Assembly: GCF_943193205.1 (NCBI RefSeq)
Contig: NZ_CALPDD010000001.1
Span: forward strand, 124,001 to 188,000
Direction of reading: 5' to 3'
Source: Alistipes muris
GTDB taxonomy: Bacteria; Bacteroidota; Bacteroidia; Bacteroidales; Rikenellaceae
DNA length: 64,000 nt
In this document: piece after piece, positions 9,481 through 18,280 of the stretch
Numbering within the stretch: position 1 is the first letter of the stretch
Layout of the letters: each line of letters opens with the position of its first letter
Notes under the pieces: generated by a model
Told to the model about the DNA's origin: nothing
Databases searched by the model: none
What the model saw: only the letters and a program-made list of their open reading frames with translations
Position numbers and translations under genes: made by a program

Positions 9481-9948
9481 ATGGATATGTTCTATGTTGT
9501 TCTGCTGGTGCTCTTCGGGGTGCTGTTTCTGGTGGCCGAGCTGGTTTTCCTGCCGGGCGTGTCGGTGGGCGCCGTGCTGTCGCTGGTATGCTACGGAAGC
9601 GCCATTTACCTGGCGTTCCGCAATTTAGGCCCGCTGGCGGGCGTTGCGGCGATATTGGCCATCGGGCTGCTGTCGCTGGTGGCGACCGTCGTGTCGCTGC
9701 GGGCCAAGACATGGCAGCGTTTCTCGCTCAAGCAGGAAATACGCTCGTCGTCGATGCCCCGCCCCGAGGAAGAACTCCGCGTGGGCGACCGCGGCACTAC
9801 CCTTTCGCGACTGTCGCCCATGGGCAAGGTGGAAATCGGGGGCCGCATCTATGAAGCCAAGTCGCAGGGTCCCTATGTCGACCCGCGCAGGGAAGTGGAA
9901 GTGACGGGCTTCGAGAACTTCAGCGTCATCGTTAAAACAACCGACTAA
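9481..9948 (+). CDS. NfeD-like membrane protein (short form, no protease domain)
   Basis: 155 aa. Residues 1-75 form two or three membrane helices ([20 protein letters not shown] and the following hydrophobic blocks). Residues about 95-155 form the small OB-fold typical of NfeD C-termini ([20 protein letters not shown], then [10 protein letters not shown]). The short NfeD1b form lacks the ClpP-like protease of long NfeD. It lies 14 bases ahead of floA, the usual partner. The pair organises functional membrane microdomains in bacteria where it has been studied. Confidence 0.85.
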   Translation: MDMFYVVLLVLFGVLFLVAELVFLPGVSVGAVLSLVCYGSAIYLAFRNLGPLAGVAAILAIGLLSLVATVVSLRAKTWQRFSLKQEIRSSSMPRPEEELRVGDRGTTLSRLSPMGKVEIGGRIYEAKSQGPYVDPRREVEVTGFENFSVIVKTTD

Positions 9949-9962
9949 AAAACCATAAGATT

Positions 9963-10931
9963 ATGTTGGAACCCGCATTGATTGCATTGATTGTCTTCGT
10001 GAGCCTGTTCGCCATCTGGCTCGTATTCTATTTCGTGCCGGTGGGGCTGTGGTTCTCGGCGCTGGTTTCGGGCGTGCGCATCAGCCTGCTGCAACTGATT
10101 CTGATGCGCTGGCGCAAGGTTCCGCCCTCGACCATCGTGGCGTCGATGATCGAAAGCACGAAGGCGGGGCTGAAACTCAATCCCAACGAACTGGAAGCCC
10201 ACTACCTGGCGGGCGGCAACGTCTCGAACGTGGTGCATGCGCTGGTTTCGGCCCAGAAAGCCAACATCCTGCTCGACTTCAAGATGGCGACGGCCATCGA
10301 CCTGGCGGGCCGCGACGTGTTCGAGGCGGTGCAGATGTCGGTGAACCCCAAGGTCATCAACACGCCTCCCGTAGCCGCGGTGGCCAAGGACGGCATCCAG
10401 CTGATAGCCAAGGCCCGGGTGACGGTGCGCGCCAATATCAAGCAGCTGGTCGGCGGCGCGGGCGAGGAGACGGTGCTGGCGCGTGTGGGCGAAGGAATCG
10501 TCTCGTCGATAGGCTCGGCGGCCTCGCACAAAATCGTGCTGGAGAACCCCGATTCGATTTCGCGGGTGGTGCTCGAAAAGGGGCTCGACGCGGGAACGGC
10601 GTTCGAGATACTTTCGATCGACATTGCCGACATCGACGTGGGCAAGAACATCGGCGCACAGCTTCAGATGGACCAGGCGCAGGCCGATAAGAACATCGCG
10701 CAGGCCAAGGCCGAAGAACGGCGCGCGATGGCCGTGGCGCTGGAACAGGAAAACAAGGCCAAGGCGCAGGATGCGCGCGCGAAGGTGATTCTGGCCGAAG
10801 CGGAGGTGCCGATGGCGATGGCCGAGGCGTTCCGCAACGGCAATCTGGGCATCATGGACTATTACAGGATGAAGAACATGATGGCCGACACGACCATGCG
10901 CGAATCCATCGCCCGGCCGGAGAAGAAATAA
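9963..10931 (+). CDS. floA: Flotillin-like protein FloA
   Basis: 322 aa, the usual FloA length. An N-terminal hydrophobic anchor ([20 protein letters not shown]) is followed by the YqfA-type PHB domain, with [11 protein letters not shown] near 50-60 and [17 protein letters not shown] near 81-97. The C-terminal helix is rich in Ala, Glu and Gln ([19 protein letters not shown]), as in flotillins. It acts as a membrane scaffold for lipid microdomains. It is the second gene of the nfeD-floA pair and is followed by a hairpin terminator. Confidence 0.93.
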   Translation: MLEPALIALIVFVSLFAIWLVFYFVPVGLWFSALVSGVRISLLQLILMRWRKVPPSTIVASMIESTKAGLKLNPNELEAHYLAGGNVSNVVHALVSAQKANILLDFKMATAIDLAGRDVFEAVQMSVNPKVINTPPVAAVAKDGIQLIAKARVTVRANIKQLVGGAGEETVLARVGEGIVSSIGSAASHKIVLENPDSISRVVLEKGLDAGTAFEILSIDIADIDVGKNIGAQLQMDQAQADKNIAQAKAEERRAMAVALEQENKAKAQDARAKVILAEAEVPMAMAEAFRNGNLGIMDYYRMKNMMADTTMRESIARPEKK

Positions 10932-10948
10932 ACGGCAGACGCCGGAAA

Positions 10949-10986
10949 CGAAATGGCCGACCCTCGGGGCCGGCCATTTCGTTTTT
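10949..10986 (+). terminator. Intrinsic terminator after floA
   Basis: A 14-bp stem with one mismatch (left arm 10949-10962, right arm 10968-10981) and a 5-nt loop, followed by TTTTT on the plus strand. It abuts the stop of the convergent CDGSH gene at 10985. Confidence 0.8.
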
Positions 10987-11752
10987 AATACACCTCCTCG
11001 GGCAGGGTCTCGCCTACGGGGTCGCCCTGGAGCCCGTCGCGCCACTTGACGGCGGCGTGGGTGCCGTCGCAATAGGGCTTGTTGGCCGACTGCCCGCAGC
11101 GGCACACCACCACCCGGTTGCGGAGCTCGTAGAACTCGCCGTTTTCGCGGCGCATGGGAATGCCGCCGCGAATCCACAGCCCGCCGCTGGCGCCGACGGC
11201 GGGGTCTTCGATAAGGCCCAGGCTGGGCTCGAAACGGAACTCGTAGGGAGTGCCCGAAGCCTTGTCCCAAGCTGTGAGCCGCGCGCTGGGACACATCGAA
11301 GCCTCGCGGACGGCCAGCCGCCTTGCTTCGGGGTCGGAGGAGAGCTCGGTCAGCGTCCAGGCCCCGCCGAAAGGGTGGCAGAAGCGGGCGAAGACGCAAT
11401 ATTGGGGGTTGTCGGTCATGGTGAGCGTGGCGCCCTCGGTCTTGTCGGCCCCGTCGAGCAGCGGCCGCCGGGAAGCGGTGAGCTGCGGGTCCCAGTCGGC
11501 GCGGACGTGGGCCCCGTCGCAGTAAGGCTTGCGCTGCGAAGCCCCGCACCGGCAGAGCGCCGTAGGCTCCGCTTCGGTGGAGAAATGGCGCCCCTCCTGG
11601 AAATACCAACTTTCGTTGTCGGGGTCGGGCATGATGAACTGCTCGCAGAAAGGCGGCCGCCCGTAGACCAAGTAGGGCCCTTTTTCGGTGACGGTGACGG
11701 AGACCCGGCCAGCGGCCGGGTCGGAATCCGTGGGAGTTTTGTGTGCGGACAT
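10985..11752 (-). CDS. Protein with two CDGSH iron-sulfur motifs
   Basis: 255 aa if it starts at MSAHKTPTDSDP; an upstream ATG at 11806 is possible. Two CDGSH-type 2Fe-2S motifs are visible: CRCGASQRKPYCDGAH in the first half and CRCGQSANKPYCDGTH near the C-terminus, both with the Cys3-His ligand set. Between them is a linker with further cysteines (CVFARFCHPFGGAWTL and ASMCPSARL). Such proteins are thought to act in iron-sulfur or redox handling. No signal peptide is seen, so it should be cytoplasmic. It stands alone, converging on floA. Electron partner and substrate are unknown. Confidence 0.8.
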   Translation of the reverse strand: MSAHKTPTDSDPAAGRVSVTVTEKGPYLVYGRPPFCEQFIMPDPDNESWYFQEGRHFSTEAEPTALCRCGASQRKPYCDGAHVRADWDPQLTASRRPLLDGADKTEGATLTMTDNPQYCVFARFCHPFGGAWTLTELSSDPEARRLAVREASMCPSARLTAWDKASGTPYEFRFEPSLGLIEDPAVGASGGLWIRGGIPMRRENGEFYELRNRVVVCRCGQSANKPYCDGTHAAVKWRDGLQGDPVGETLPEEVY

Positions 11753-11855
11753 ACTTGCAGGGTTGAACGGTACGTTTGTAAAGCGGACGGCAATAATTGT
11801 TCCCAACGGAACTGTTCGTGCCGCCGGATGAGTTTTTAAGTTTACCTTTTATTAG

Positions 11856-11863
11856 TATATTTG
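11856..11863 (+). promoter_or_regulatory. -7 element TATATTTG of the small-peptide unit
   Basis: A perfect TAnnTTTG, 25 bases before the ATG at 11889, inside an AT-rich stretch. The -33 region is T-rich (11833-11837) rather than an exact TTTG. Confidence 0.65.
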
Positions 11864-11888
11864 CATTGTTACTATAACATCATTTGCG

Positions 11889-12020
11889 ATGGACCGATTA
11901 TTCTGTGCAATTGCAGGTTTGCTTTTTACAGCGCTAATCGTAGGGTTGGATGCTTTCGCCCGACGATCCGCACGTCGGCAACGTGAGAAACGGTGGCCGG
12001 ATTTAAGAAAAAAGATATGA
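11889..12020 (+). CDS. Small membrane peptide, 43 aa, unrecognised
   Basis: The short frame reads MDRLFCAIAGLLFTALIVGL, then DAFARRSARRQREKRWPDLR, then KKI. Residues 4-20 form one hydrophobic helix; the rest is strongly basic and should stay in the cytoplasm. It has its own -7 box 25 bases upstream and a strong intrinsic terminator 14 bases downstream, so it looks like a dedicated monocistronic unit. Function is unknown. Hydrophobic-plus-basic peptides of this size include regulators of membrane complexes and type I toxins, but no antisense promoter was found. It could also be a non-coding RNA. Confidence 0.5.
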   Translation: MDRLFCAIAGLLFTALIVGLDAFARRSARRQREKRWPDLRKKI

Positions 12021-12033
12021 CCATTTCTCCCGC

Positions 12034-12060
12034 CCCCGTTCCCGCAGAACGGGGTTTCTT
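12034..12060 (+). terminator. Intrinsic terminator of the small-peptide unit
   Basis: Perfect 8-bp stem CCCCGTTC/GAACGGGG with a 5-nt loop, then TTTCTT on the plus strand. The minus strand lacks a T-run after the hairpin, which fixes the direction. Confidence 0.8.
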
Positions 12061-12141
12061 ATATCCCGGCTTCAAGGCACCCGACGCATTCAAATCGAAG
12101 TCTAAGATGACCTGGCGCTGCGTTGTATTCTTTGCCATGAT

Positions 12142-12171
12142 TTTGCTGGTTTGTCAAAATTCGTATCTTTG
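12142..12171 (+). promoter_or_regulatory. Promoter of the FISUMP lipoprotein
   Basis: TTTG at 12142-12145, an 18-base spacer, then TATCTTTG at 12164-12171. The ATG follows 29 bases later. Confidence 0.7.
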
Positions 12172-12200
12172 TACTTTCGGAAGACGATAAATTGAACGAT

Positions 12201-13631
12201 ATGAAATCATTGGCAAGACTGGCGGCCGCGGCTGCGATGGCTGCGGCGCTGCTGACGGCGTGCGGCAAGGAGAAGGAGACGGGCGACATCCGTTTCGACC
12301 GCCCGGCGCTCTATCTGTCGCAGGGCCGCACGGCGACGGTGGCTTTCACGACCGACAACATCGACCTGCGGACCCTTTCGGTGACCTCCCGCCCGACTGG
12401 CTGGGAACAAATCGAGGTCAACGCGGCGGAGAAGACCCTGACGGTGACGGCCCCTGCCGCCATAGAGGGCGAGACGGCGTCGTCGGGCTCAGTGGTGCTG
12501 ACCGGCGTGCCGGGCGGTGGCGGCTCGGTGGCTTCGGGCACCCTGTTCGTGAGCATTGCGGGAACGGAAGACCTGAGCGCCTACCCTGCCAACAGCTATC
12601 TGGCGAACAAGAAAGAGACGGAATACCTGTTCGACGCCCTGCACAAAGGCGAGGGCGAGGAAGAACTGGCCACGGCCCGGCTGGGAATCATCTGGCAGTC
12701 GGCGTCGGAGCTGGTGCAGCACCTGCATTTCGACGGGCAGAAAGGCTCGTTCTATATAGGTGCCGACAAAGACGATGCGACCCGCATCAAGGAGGGCAAC
12801 GCACTGATAGGCGCCTACGATGCACATGACAAACTGCTGTGGAGCTGGCACATATGGGTGGCGGACTTCGACCCGGAGGCACAGCCGCTGGTGCTGAACG
12901 GCCGCACGCTGATGGCCCGCAACCTCGGCGCCCGGACCGAAAGCCATGCGACGGCGGCGGAGAAGCTGGCTTCCTACGGACTCTATTACCAATGGGGCCG
13001 CAAGGAACCGTTTATCGGCCCGCTGACCTACAATGCTGCGTCGGGCGGCGTCTCGGCGAAGATGTACGACGGCTCGGGAACGGGCGTATCGCTGAAAGCG
13101 ACGGCGTCGACGGCCGAGACGGGCACGATGGCCTATGCGGTGGAACACCCGCTGGAATTCATCACGGCGGCCGAAAAGGATGCCGACTGGCTGCAAGGCG
13201 GCACGACGGTGCGCTGGTCGGAGGAGGAGAAAACGCTCTATGACCCCTGCCCGCACGGGTGGCGGGTGGCCCCTGTGTCGGCTTTCGACAACCTGTCGAT
13301 AAAGGACGACCTGGCCGCGGACGCCGACTACGCGTCGCAGTACGGCTGGACGCTGGGCGACGGAACGGCCGAATCGTACTTTGCGGGCGCCGGACGCCGG
13401 AGCTGGCGCGATGCGAGCGTGCAGAACTATTTCGACGAATCGCTGCCTGCGCGGGCGGTGGAGATGCAGCCGTGGGTAGGCTACTACTGGACCGCCGGCG
13501 AGGTGGGAGCGCTCTCCCCTGCTTTCTGCTTCTGGTACAAGGCGGACGACGTGGCGGCGAGCGATGTACGCAACGGCCGCCCGATGGGCCGCGCCAACGG
13601 CATGCAGGTACGCTGTGTGAAAGACGAATAG
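12201..13631 (+). CDS. Surface lipoprotein with Ig-like domain and FISUMP domain
   Basis: 476 aa from the ATG at 12201; a TTG nine bases earlier is less likely. MKSLARLAAAAAMAAALLTA with Cys next is a lipoprotein signal. Residues about 28-125 look like a beta-sandwich of BACON/Ig type (FDRPALYLSQGRTATVAF). The C-terminal part matches the Fibrobacter succinogenes major paralogous domain: LMARNLGA near residue 234, YYQWGRKEPF near 265, and LYDPCPHGWRVAP near 345. Such proteins are common exported Bacteroidales lipoproteins, probably adhesive or ligand-binding. It stands alone between its own promoter and a bidirectional terminator. Confidence 0.82.
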   Translation: MKSLARLAAAAAMAAALLTACGKEKETGDIRFDRPALYLSQGRTATVAFTTDNIDLRTLSVTSRPTGWEQIEVNAAEKTLTVTAPAAIEGETASSGSVVLTGVPGGGGSVASGTLFVSIAGTEDLSAYPANSYLANKKETEYLFDALHKGEGEEELATARLGIIWQSASELVQHLHFDGQKGSFYIGADKDDATRIKEGNALIGAYDAHDKLLWSWHIWVADFDPEAQPLVLNGRTLMARNLGARTESHATAAEKLASYGLYYQWGRKEPFIGPLTYNAASGGVSAKMYDGSGTGVSLKATASTAETGTMAYAVEHPLEFITAAEKDADWLQGGTTVRWSEEEKTLYDPCPHGWRVAPVSAFDNLSIKDDLAADADYASQYGWTLGDGTAESYFAGAGRRSWRDASVQNYFDESLPARAVEMQPWVGYYWTAGEVGALSPAFCFWYKADDVAASDVRNGRPMGRANGMQVRCVKDE

Positions 13632-13647
13632 AACTCGGGAAAGAGCA

Positions 13648-13684
13648 AAAAATCCCGGACTTGCTTGGCAAGTCCGGGATTTTT
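13648..13684. terminator. Bidirectional terminator between the FISUMP gene and the RND operon
   Basis: Perfect 17-bp stem (13648-13664 with 13668-13684), 3-nt loop, A-run on one side and T-run on the other. It can end transcription from both convergent units. Confidence 0.9.
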
Positions 13685-13703
13685 CATTTGGCCGGAAGTG
13701 GCG

Positions 13704-15083
13704 TTACTTTTTCTTCGGCTCGGGCTCGGTGTCGCGGCCGCCGCCGAGGGCCTGGTAGAGGTTGATTACGCCCTGTATCTCGTCGAAGCGGTCGGCGATT
13801 TGCGACAACTGGGCCGAGAGGAGCGACTGCTGGGCGGTGAGGACCTCCAGGTAAGTGGTGGACGAATGCTCCATCAACAACTCGGTGCTCTCGACGGCCC
13901 GCTTCATGGCCTTGATCTGCTTGGCCCGCAGCTCGCTTTTGGCGCGGGCCGTCTGGTACTGCGACAAGGCGTTGTTGACCTCGGCCCCGGCGTTGAGCAG
14001 GGTCTGCCGGAACGAGAGCTTGGCCTCCTCCTGCTGGGCCTTCATGATTTTGACGCGCGCGCGGTTGGCCCCGGCGTTGAAGATGGGCTGCAAGAGCGAA
14101 GCCGCGGCGTTGAGCAACAATTTACCGGGATTGACGATGATCGACCCGGCGCTGTTGGTCCACCCTGCCGCCCCGCTGAGGGTGATGGAGGGATAGAGCG
14201 CCGACCGGGCTTCGGCCGTGGCGTAATAAGCCTGCATCAAGGCGAACTCGGAAGCGCGGACGTCGGGCCGGTTGGAAAGAAGCTGGACGGGAACGCCGAC
14301 GGTGATTTCGCGGGGCAGGTGGCGGCTGGAGAACGACCCGCGCCCGACGGCCTGCGGAGTACGCCCGAGGAGCGAACAAAGGCTGTTCTCGACCTGGCGT
14401 AGCTGGTGGTCGAGGTCGCGGAGCGAGGATTCGATGGCGTAGTAATTACCCTCGTACTGAGCGACCCCGGCCTCGGTGGTCATGCCGGCCTCCTTCATGG
14501 AACGCATGGTCTCGACGCTCTTTTTCCAACGGTCGGCCGTTTCGCGGGTGACCTGCTGCTGGCTGTCGAGCATCAGCAACGTATAATAAAGGTTGGCGAC
14601 GCTGGCGATCAACTGCGTGCGCACGGCCTGGCGGTACTCGATACTTTGGAGGTAGAGCGCCTTGGACTTGCGCTTGGTATTGGTGAGCGCGTTGAAGATG
14701 TCGAACTGCCAGCTGGCGGTGATGGGGACGCTGTAAGTTTTGACGGCGGGGCCGTTGTCGAAACTGCTGATGTTCCCCTGCGGCGCGAAGTTGAACGACG
14801 GCAGGTAAGCGAGCCGTGCCGACTTGAGCGACGCTTCGGTCTCCTTGACGCGCCAATGGGCCGACTGCAGGTCGGTGTTGTTGGCCAGAGCCTCCTCGAT
14901 GAGCGACTGCAAGTGCGGGTCGGTGAAGACCTCCTGCCAACGGACGTTGCCGAAGGTGGCGGTGTCGGCGCTCTCGGCCGAGCCGTAGAGCCCGTCGGTC
15001 GAAATCTCGGGGCGGGTATAGGGCTTGTAGATGCCGCAGCCGACCGATGCGGCGGCCAGGCACAGGATGATGAACTTTTTCAT
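13704..15083 (-). CDS. RND efflux outer-membrane factor (NodT/TolC-type lipoprotein)
   Basis: 459 aa from MKKFIILCLAAASVGCGIYK, a signal peptide ending in the lipobox SVGC. The mature protein is the two-repeat OEP fold: helical stretches such as SLIEEALANNTDLQSAHWRV and AEVNNALSQYQTARAKSELR, and conserved VPVQLLSNRPDV near residue 260. It forms the outer-membrane exit duct of a tripartite pump. The frame extends upstream inside the pump gene, but the lipoprotein signal sets the start. It lies 2 bases after the RND gene and is the last gene of the operon. Confidence 0.92.
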   Translation of the reverse strand: MKKFIILCLAAASVGCGIYKPYTRPEISTDGLYGSAESADTATFGNVRWQEVFTDPHLQSLIEEALANNTDLQSAHWRVKETEASLKSARLAYLPSFNFAPQGNISSFDNGPAVKTYSVPITASWQFDIFNALTNTKRKSKALYLQSIEYRQAVRTQLIASVANLYYTLLMLDSQQQVTRETADRWKKSVETMRSMKEAGMTTEAGVAQYEGNYYAIESSLRDLDHQLRQVENSLCSLLGRTPQAVGRGSFSSRHLPREITVGVPVQLLSNRPDVRASEFALMQAYYATAEARSALYPSITLSGAAGWTNSAGSIIVNPGKLLLNAAASLLQPIFNAGANRARVKIMKAQQEEAKLSFRQTLLNAGAEVNNALSQYQTARAKSELRAKQIKAMKRAVESTELLMEHSSTTYLEVLTAQQSLLSAQLSQIADRFDEIQGVINLYQALGGGRDTEPEPKKK

Positions 15084-15085
15084 GA

Positions 15086-18000
15086 TCAGAGCTCTTCTTC
15101 TTTCTGGTTTCTGCATGCTTCGACCTCGGCGCGGACGGACCACTGCGGGGCGGGGTCGAACTCCAACGGCTTGATTTTCTCCTGCAACGCCTGGAACACG
15201 ATGAAAAGCGTCGGGACGAGGAACAGCAGGGCGAGCGTACCGACGATCATGCCGCCGACGACGCCTGTGCCGAGCGTAGAGTTGCCGTTGGCGCCCACGC
15301 CGCTGGCGAGGACGAGCGGAATCATACCGAAGACCATCGTCAGGACGGTCATCAGAATGGGACGCAGGCGGACCTTGGCGGCCGAAACAGCGGCCTGCGT
15401 GAGGCTCATGCCAGCGCGTCGGCGGTCGCCGGCGTACTCGGTGAGGAGGATGGCCGTCTTGGCCAACAGACCGATGAGCATGATGAGACCCGTCTGCAAA
15501 TAGATGTTGTTCTCCAACCCCATCAACTTGGCGAAGAGGAACGAACCCATCAGACCGCACGGCACGGAGAGGATGACGGCGAACGGGATGATGAAACTCT
15601 CGTACAAAGCGCTGAGGATAAGGTAGATGAGGAGGATGCAGATGCCGAAGATGATGACGGTGTTGCTGCCGGTCTGCGCCTCCTCGCGCGTGATGCCGCC
15701 GAACTCGAATCCGTAGCCCTTGGGCAGCACCTCGGCGGCCGTCTCGCGGATGGCCCGGATGGCGTCGCCCGACGAATAACCGTCGGCCGAAGTACCGGTG
15801 ACGGCGATGGAATTGTAGAGGTTGAAGCGGTTGAGCACCTCGGGACCGTAGACCTTGGTGAGCTCGACGAACTGGCTGACGGGAGCCATCTCGCCGGACT
15901 GCATCCGCACGAAGATGTTGTTGAGCGATTCGGTATCCAGACGGTACTTGGGGTCGGCCTGCATGGTGACGCGGTAGACCTTGGAAAAACGGTTGATGTT
16001 GGAGATGTACTGCCCGCCGTAGTAACCCGAGAGCACGGAGAGGATCTCCGTGGGCGAAACCCCGGCGCGCTTGGCCTTGGCGGCGTCGATGTCGACGACG
16101 TACTGCGGGAAACTGATGTCGAAGGTCGAATAGGCGCGGCCGATTTCGGGACGCTGGTTCAGGGCGCCGACGAACCGGAGGTAGACATTATAGAAATCGC
16201 GGATGTCGCCCCCGGTGCGGTCCTGCAAGAACATGTTGAACCCGGTGGAAGTACCGTAACCCGAAATCATGGGCGGTGCGACGGCGAAGACCTGCGCGTT
16301 CTTGATGTCGGCGGTGCGGGCGTAGATCTGCCCGATGACGGCATCGACAGCGTCCTGCTTGTCGGGGCGCTCCTCCCAATTCTTGAGCTTGACGATACAC
16401 ATGCCGTAGGAATTGCCCTGCCCGGCGATCATGCCGTAACCTGCGACCTGGTTGAAGTCGCGGACCTGGGGAATCCCCTGCAACCGGCGCCCGACCTCCT
16501 GCATGACCTTGTCGGTCTCGGCGAGCGAAGTGCCGGGAGCGGTGGTGACGTTGACCATGACGGTGCCTTGGTCCTCGTCGGGGACGAGACCCGTCTTGGT
16601 GGAATTCATCAACACGACCAAAGCAGCGAACGACAATCCGAGCGTAGCCCACATGAGCCACTTGTGCTTGATGAAGAACATGACGCCGTGCTTGTATTTG
16701 CCGACGATGGCGCTGAACGCCGTATTGAACGCCTTGCGGAAGCGGGCGGCGAAGTTGTCGCGCATCTCGCCGTTCTCGTCCATATAGGGCTTCATGACGA
16801 TGGCGCAGAGCGCGGGCGACAGCGTAAGGGCGTTGAGCGCGGAGATGCCGACGGCGACGGCCATGGTCAGACCGAACTGCGTGTAGAAGACGCCCGACGT
16901 ACCGCCCATCATGGCGACGGGGATGAAGACGGCCATGAAGACCAACGTAGAAGTGACGATAGCCGAAGTGATGCCCGACATGGCGTCGATGGTGGCCATG
17001 TAAGAAGACTTGTACCCGGCGTCGAAACGCGCCTGCACGGCCTCGACGACGATGATGGCGTCGTCGACGACGGTGCCGATGGCGAGCACGAGGGCGAACA
17101 GCGTCAGGAGGTTGATGGAGAACCCGGCGACGGAGAGGAACGCGAAGGTACCGATAAGTGCGACGAGAATCGAAACCGTGGGAATCAACGTGGACCGGAT
17201 GTCCTGCAAGAAGACGTAGACGACCAGCACGACGAGGATGATGGCCTCGAAGAGGGTTTTGACGACCTCGTTGATGGAAGCGTAGAGAAAGTCGTTGACG
17301 TTCTGAAGGCTGACGATTTCGATGCCCTTGGGCAGCTCGGCGCGGATTTCGTCGAGCAGGTCCTCGATGTCCTCGACGACCTGCGTGGCGTTGGACCCGG
17401 CGGTCTGGAAGACCATGGCGGCGATGCCGGGGTGGCCGTTGGCGTAGCCCTTATAGGCATAGGACTCGCCGCCGAGCTCGATGTCGGCGATCTCGCTGAG
17501 CCGCAGCACCTGCCCGTCGGGGGTGGAGCGGATGACGATATTGCCGAACTCCTCGGGCGTCATCCTGCGGCCGCGGTACTTCATGGTATACTGGAACGCG
17601 TTGTCGGAATTCTCGCCCAACTGCCCCACCGCCGACTCGATGTTCTGCTCGGAGAGCGCGTAGGTGACGTCGGACGGAACGAGCCCGTACTGCGCCATGA
17701 CGTCGGGTCTGAGCCAGATACGCATGGCGTAATCGGCGCCCAGGGCCATGAACTCGCCCACGCCCTGGATACGCTGGATGCGCGGCTTGATGTTGATGTT
17801 CATGTAATTGGCGAGGAAGACCTCGTCGTAGGAATCGTCGGGGCTGTTCAAGGCGAAGACGCGCAGCATGGAAGTCTGCCGCTTCATGGTGGTGACTCCG
17901 ATGCGGGTGACCTCGGCGGGCAGCGACCCGGTGGCGGTGGCGACGCGGTTCTGCACGTTGACCGTAGCCATGTCGGCGTCGGTGCCCTGCTTGAAGTAGA

Positions 18001-18277
18001 CGGTGACGGAAGCCGAACCGGCGTTGGTGGCGCTGGACTGGATGTAGATCATGTCCTCGACGCCGTTGATGGCCTCCTCGAGGGGCACGATGACCGACTT
18101 CTGGATGGTCTCGGCGCTGGCGCCGGGATAGGACGCGTGGACCATGACCGTAGGCGGCGCGATGTCGGGATACTGCTCGATGGGCAGCGTGGCCAGACCG
18201 ATCAGACCGGCGATGACGATGACGATGGAGATGACGGACGCCAGCACGGGGCGCTCGATGAAGTGTCTGAGTGTCAT
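15086..18277 (-). CDS. RND multidrug efflux transporter (HAE1/AcrB type)
   Basis: 1063 aa, full AcrB length, starting MTLRHFIERPVLASVISIVI. Proton-driven inner-membrane exporter. TM4 carries the acidic pair in GTVVDDAIIVVEAV near residue 408, and TM10 has the matching lysine in LLAKTAILLTEYAG near residue 940. Two large periplasmic porter domains lie after TM1 and TM7. Substrates cannot be read from sequence, but the HAE1 type usually handles hydrophobic drugs, dyes and bile salts. It lies between the fusion-protein gene (3-base gap) and the outer-membrane factor (2-base gap). Confidence 0.96.
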   Translation of the reverse strand: MTLRHFIERPVLASVISIVIVIAGLIGLATLPIEQYPDIAPPTVMVHASYPGASAETIQKSVIVPLEEAINGVEDMIYIQSSATNAGSASVTVYFKQGTDADMATVNVQNRVATATGSLPAEVTRIGVTTMKRQTSMLRVFALNSPDDSYDEVFLANYMNINIKPRIQRIQGVGEFMALGADYAMRIWLRPDVMAQYGLVPSDVTYALSEQNIESAVGQLGENSDNAFQYTMKYRGRRMTPEEFGNIVIRSTPDGQVLRLSEIADIELGGESYAYKGYANGHPGIAAMVFQTAGSNATQVVEDIEDLLDEIRAELPKGIEIVSLQNVNDFLYASINEVVKTLFEAIILVVLVVYVFLQDIRSTLIPTVSILVALIGTFAFLSVAGFSINLLTLFALVLAIGTVVDDAIIVVEAVQARFDAGYKSSYMATIDAMSGITSAIVTSTLVFMAVFIPVAMMGGTSGVFYTQFGLTMAVAVGISALNALTLSPALCAIVMKPYMDENGEMRDNFAARFRKAFNTAFSAIVGKYKHGVMFFIKHKWLMWATLGLSFAALVVLMNSTKTGLVPDEDQGTVMVNVTTAPGTSLAETDKVMQEVGRRLQGIPQVRDFNQVAGYGMIAGQGNSYGMCIVKLKNWEERPDKQDAVDAVIGQIYARTADIKNAQVFAVAPPMISGYGTSTGFNMFLQDRTGGDIRDFYNVYLRFVGALNQRPEIGRAYSTFDISFPQYVVDIDAAKAKRAGVSPTEILSVLSGYYGGQYISNINRFSKVYRVTMQADPKYRLDTESLNNIFVRMQSGEMAPVSQFVELTKVYGPEVLNRFNLYNSIAVTGTSADGYSSGDAIRAIRETAAEVLPKGYGFEFGGITREEAQTGSNTVIIFGICILLIYLILSALYESFIIPFAVILSVPCGLMGSFLFAKLMGLENNIYLQTGLIMLIGLLAKTAILLTEYAGDRRRAGMSLTQAAVSAAKVRLRPILMTVLTMVFGMIPLVLASGVGANGNSTLGTGVVGGMIVGTLALLFLVPTLFIVFQALQEKIKPLEFDPAPQWSVRAEVEACRNQKEEEL

Positions 18278-18280
18278 GGG

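Noticed and set aside
11926..12138. A 70-aa frame on the minus strand opposite the small-peptide unit
   Set aside because: No minus-strand promoter (no CAAAnnTA on plus), and the terminator has the correct direction only for plus. It looked like something repeated in relatives, but this cannot be shown from the window.
12017..12190. A 57-codon frame starting with ATGA overlap after the 43-aa peptide
   Set aside because: It runs through the terminator at 12034-12060 and the promoter of the next gene; no hydrophobic or domain signal beyond chance.
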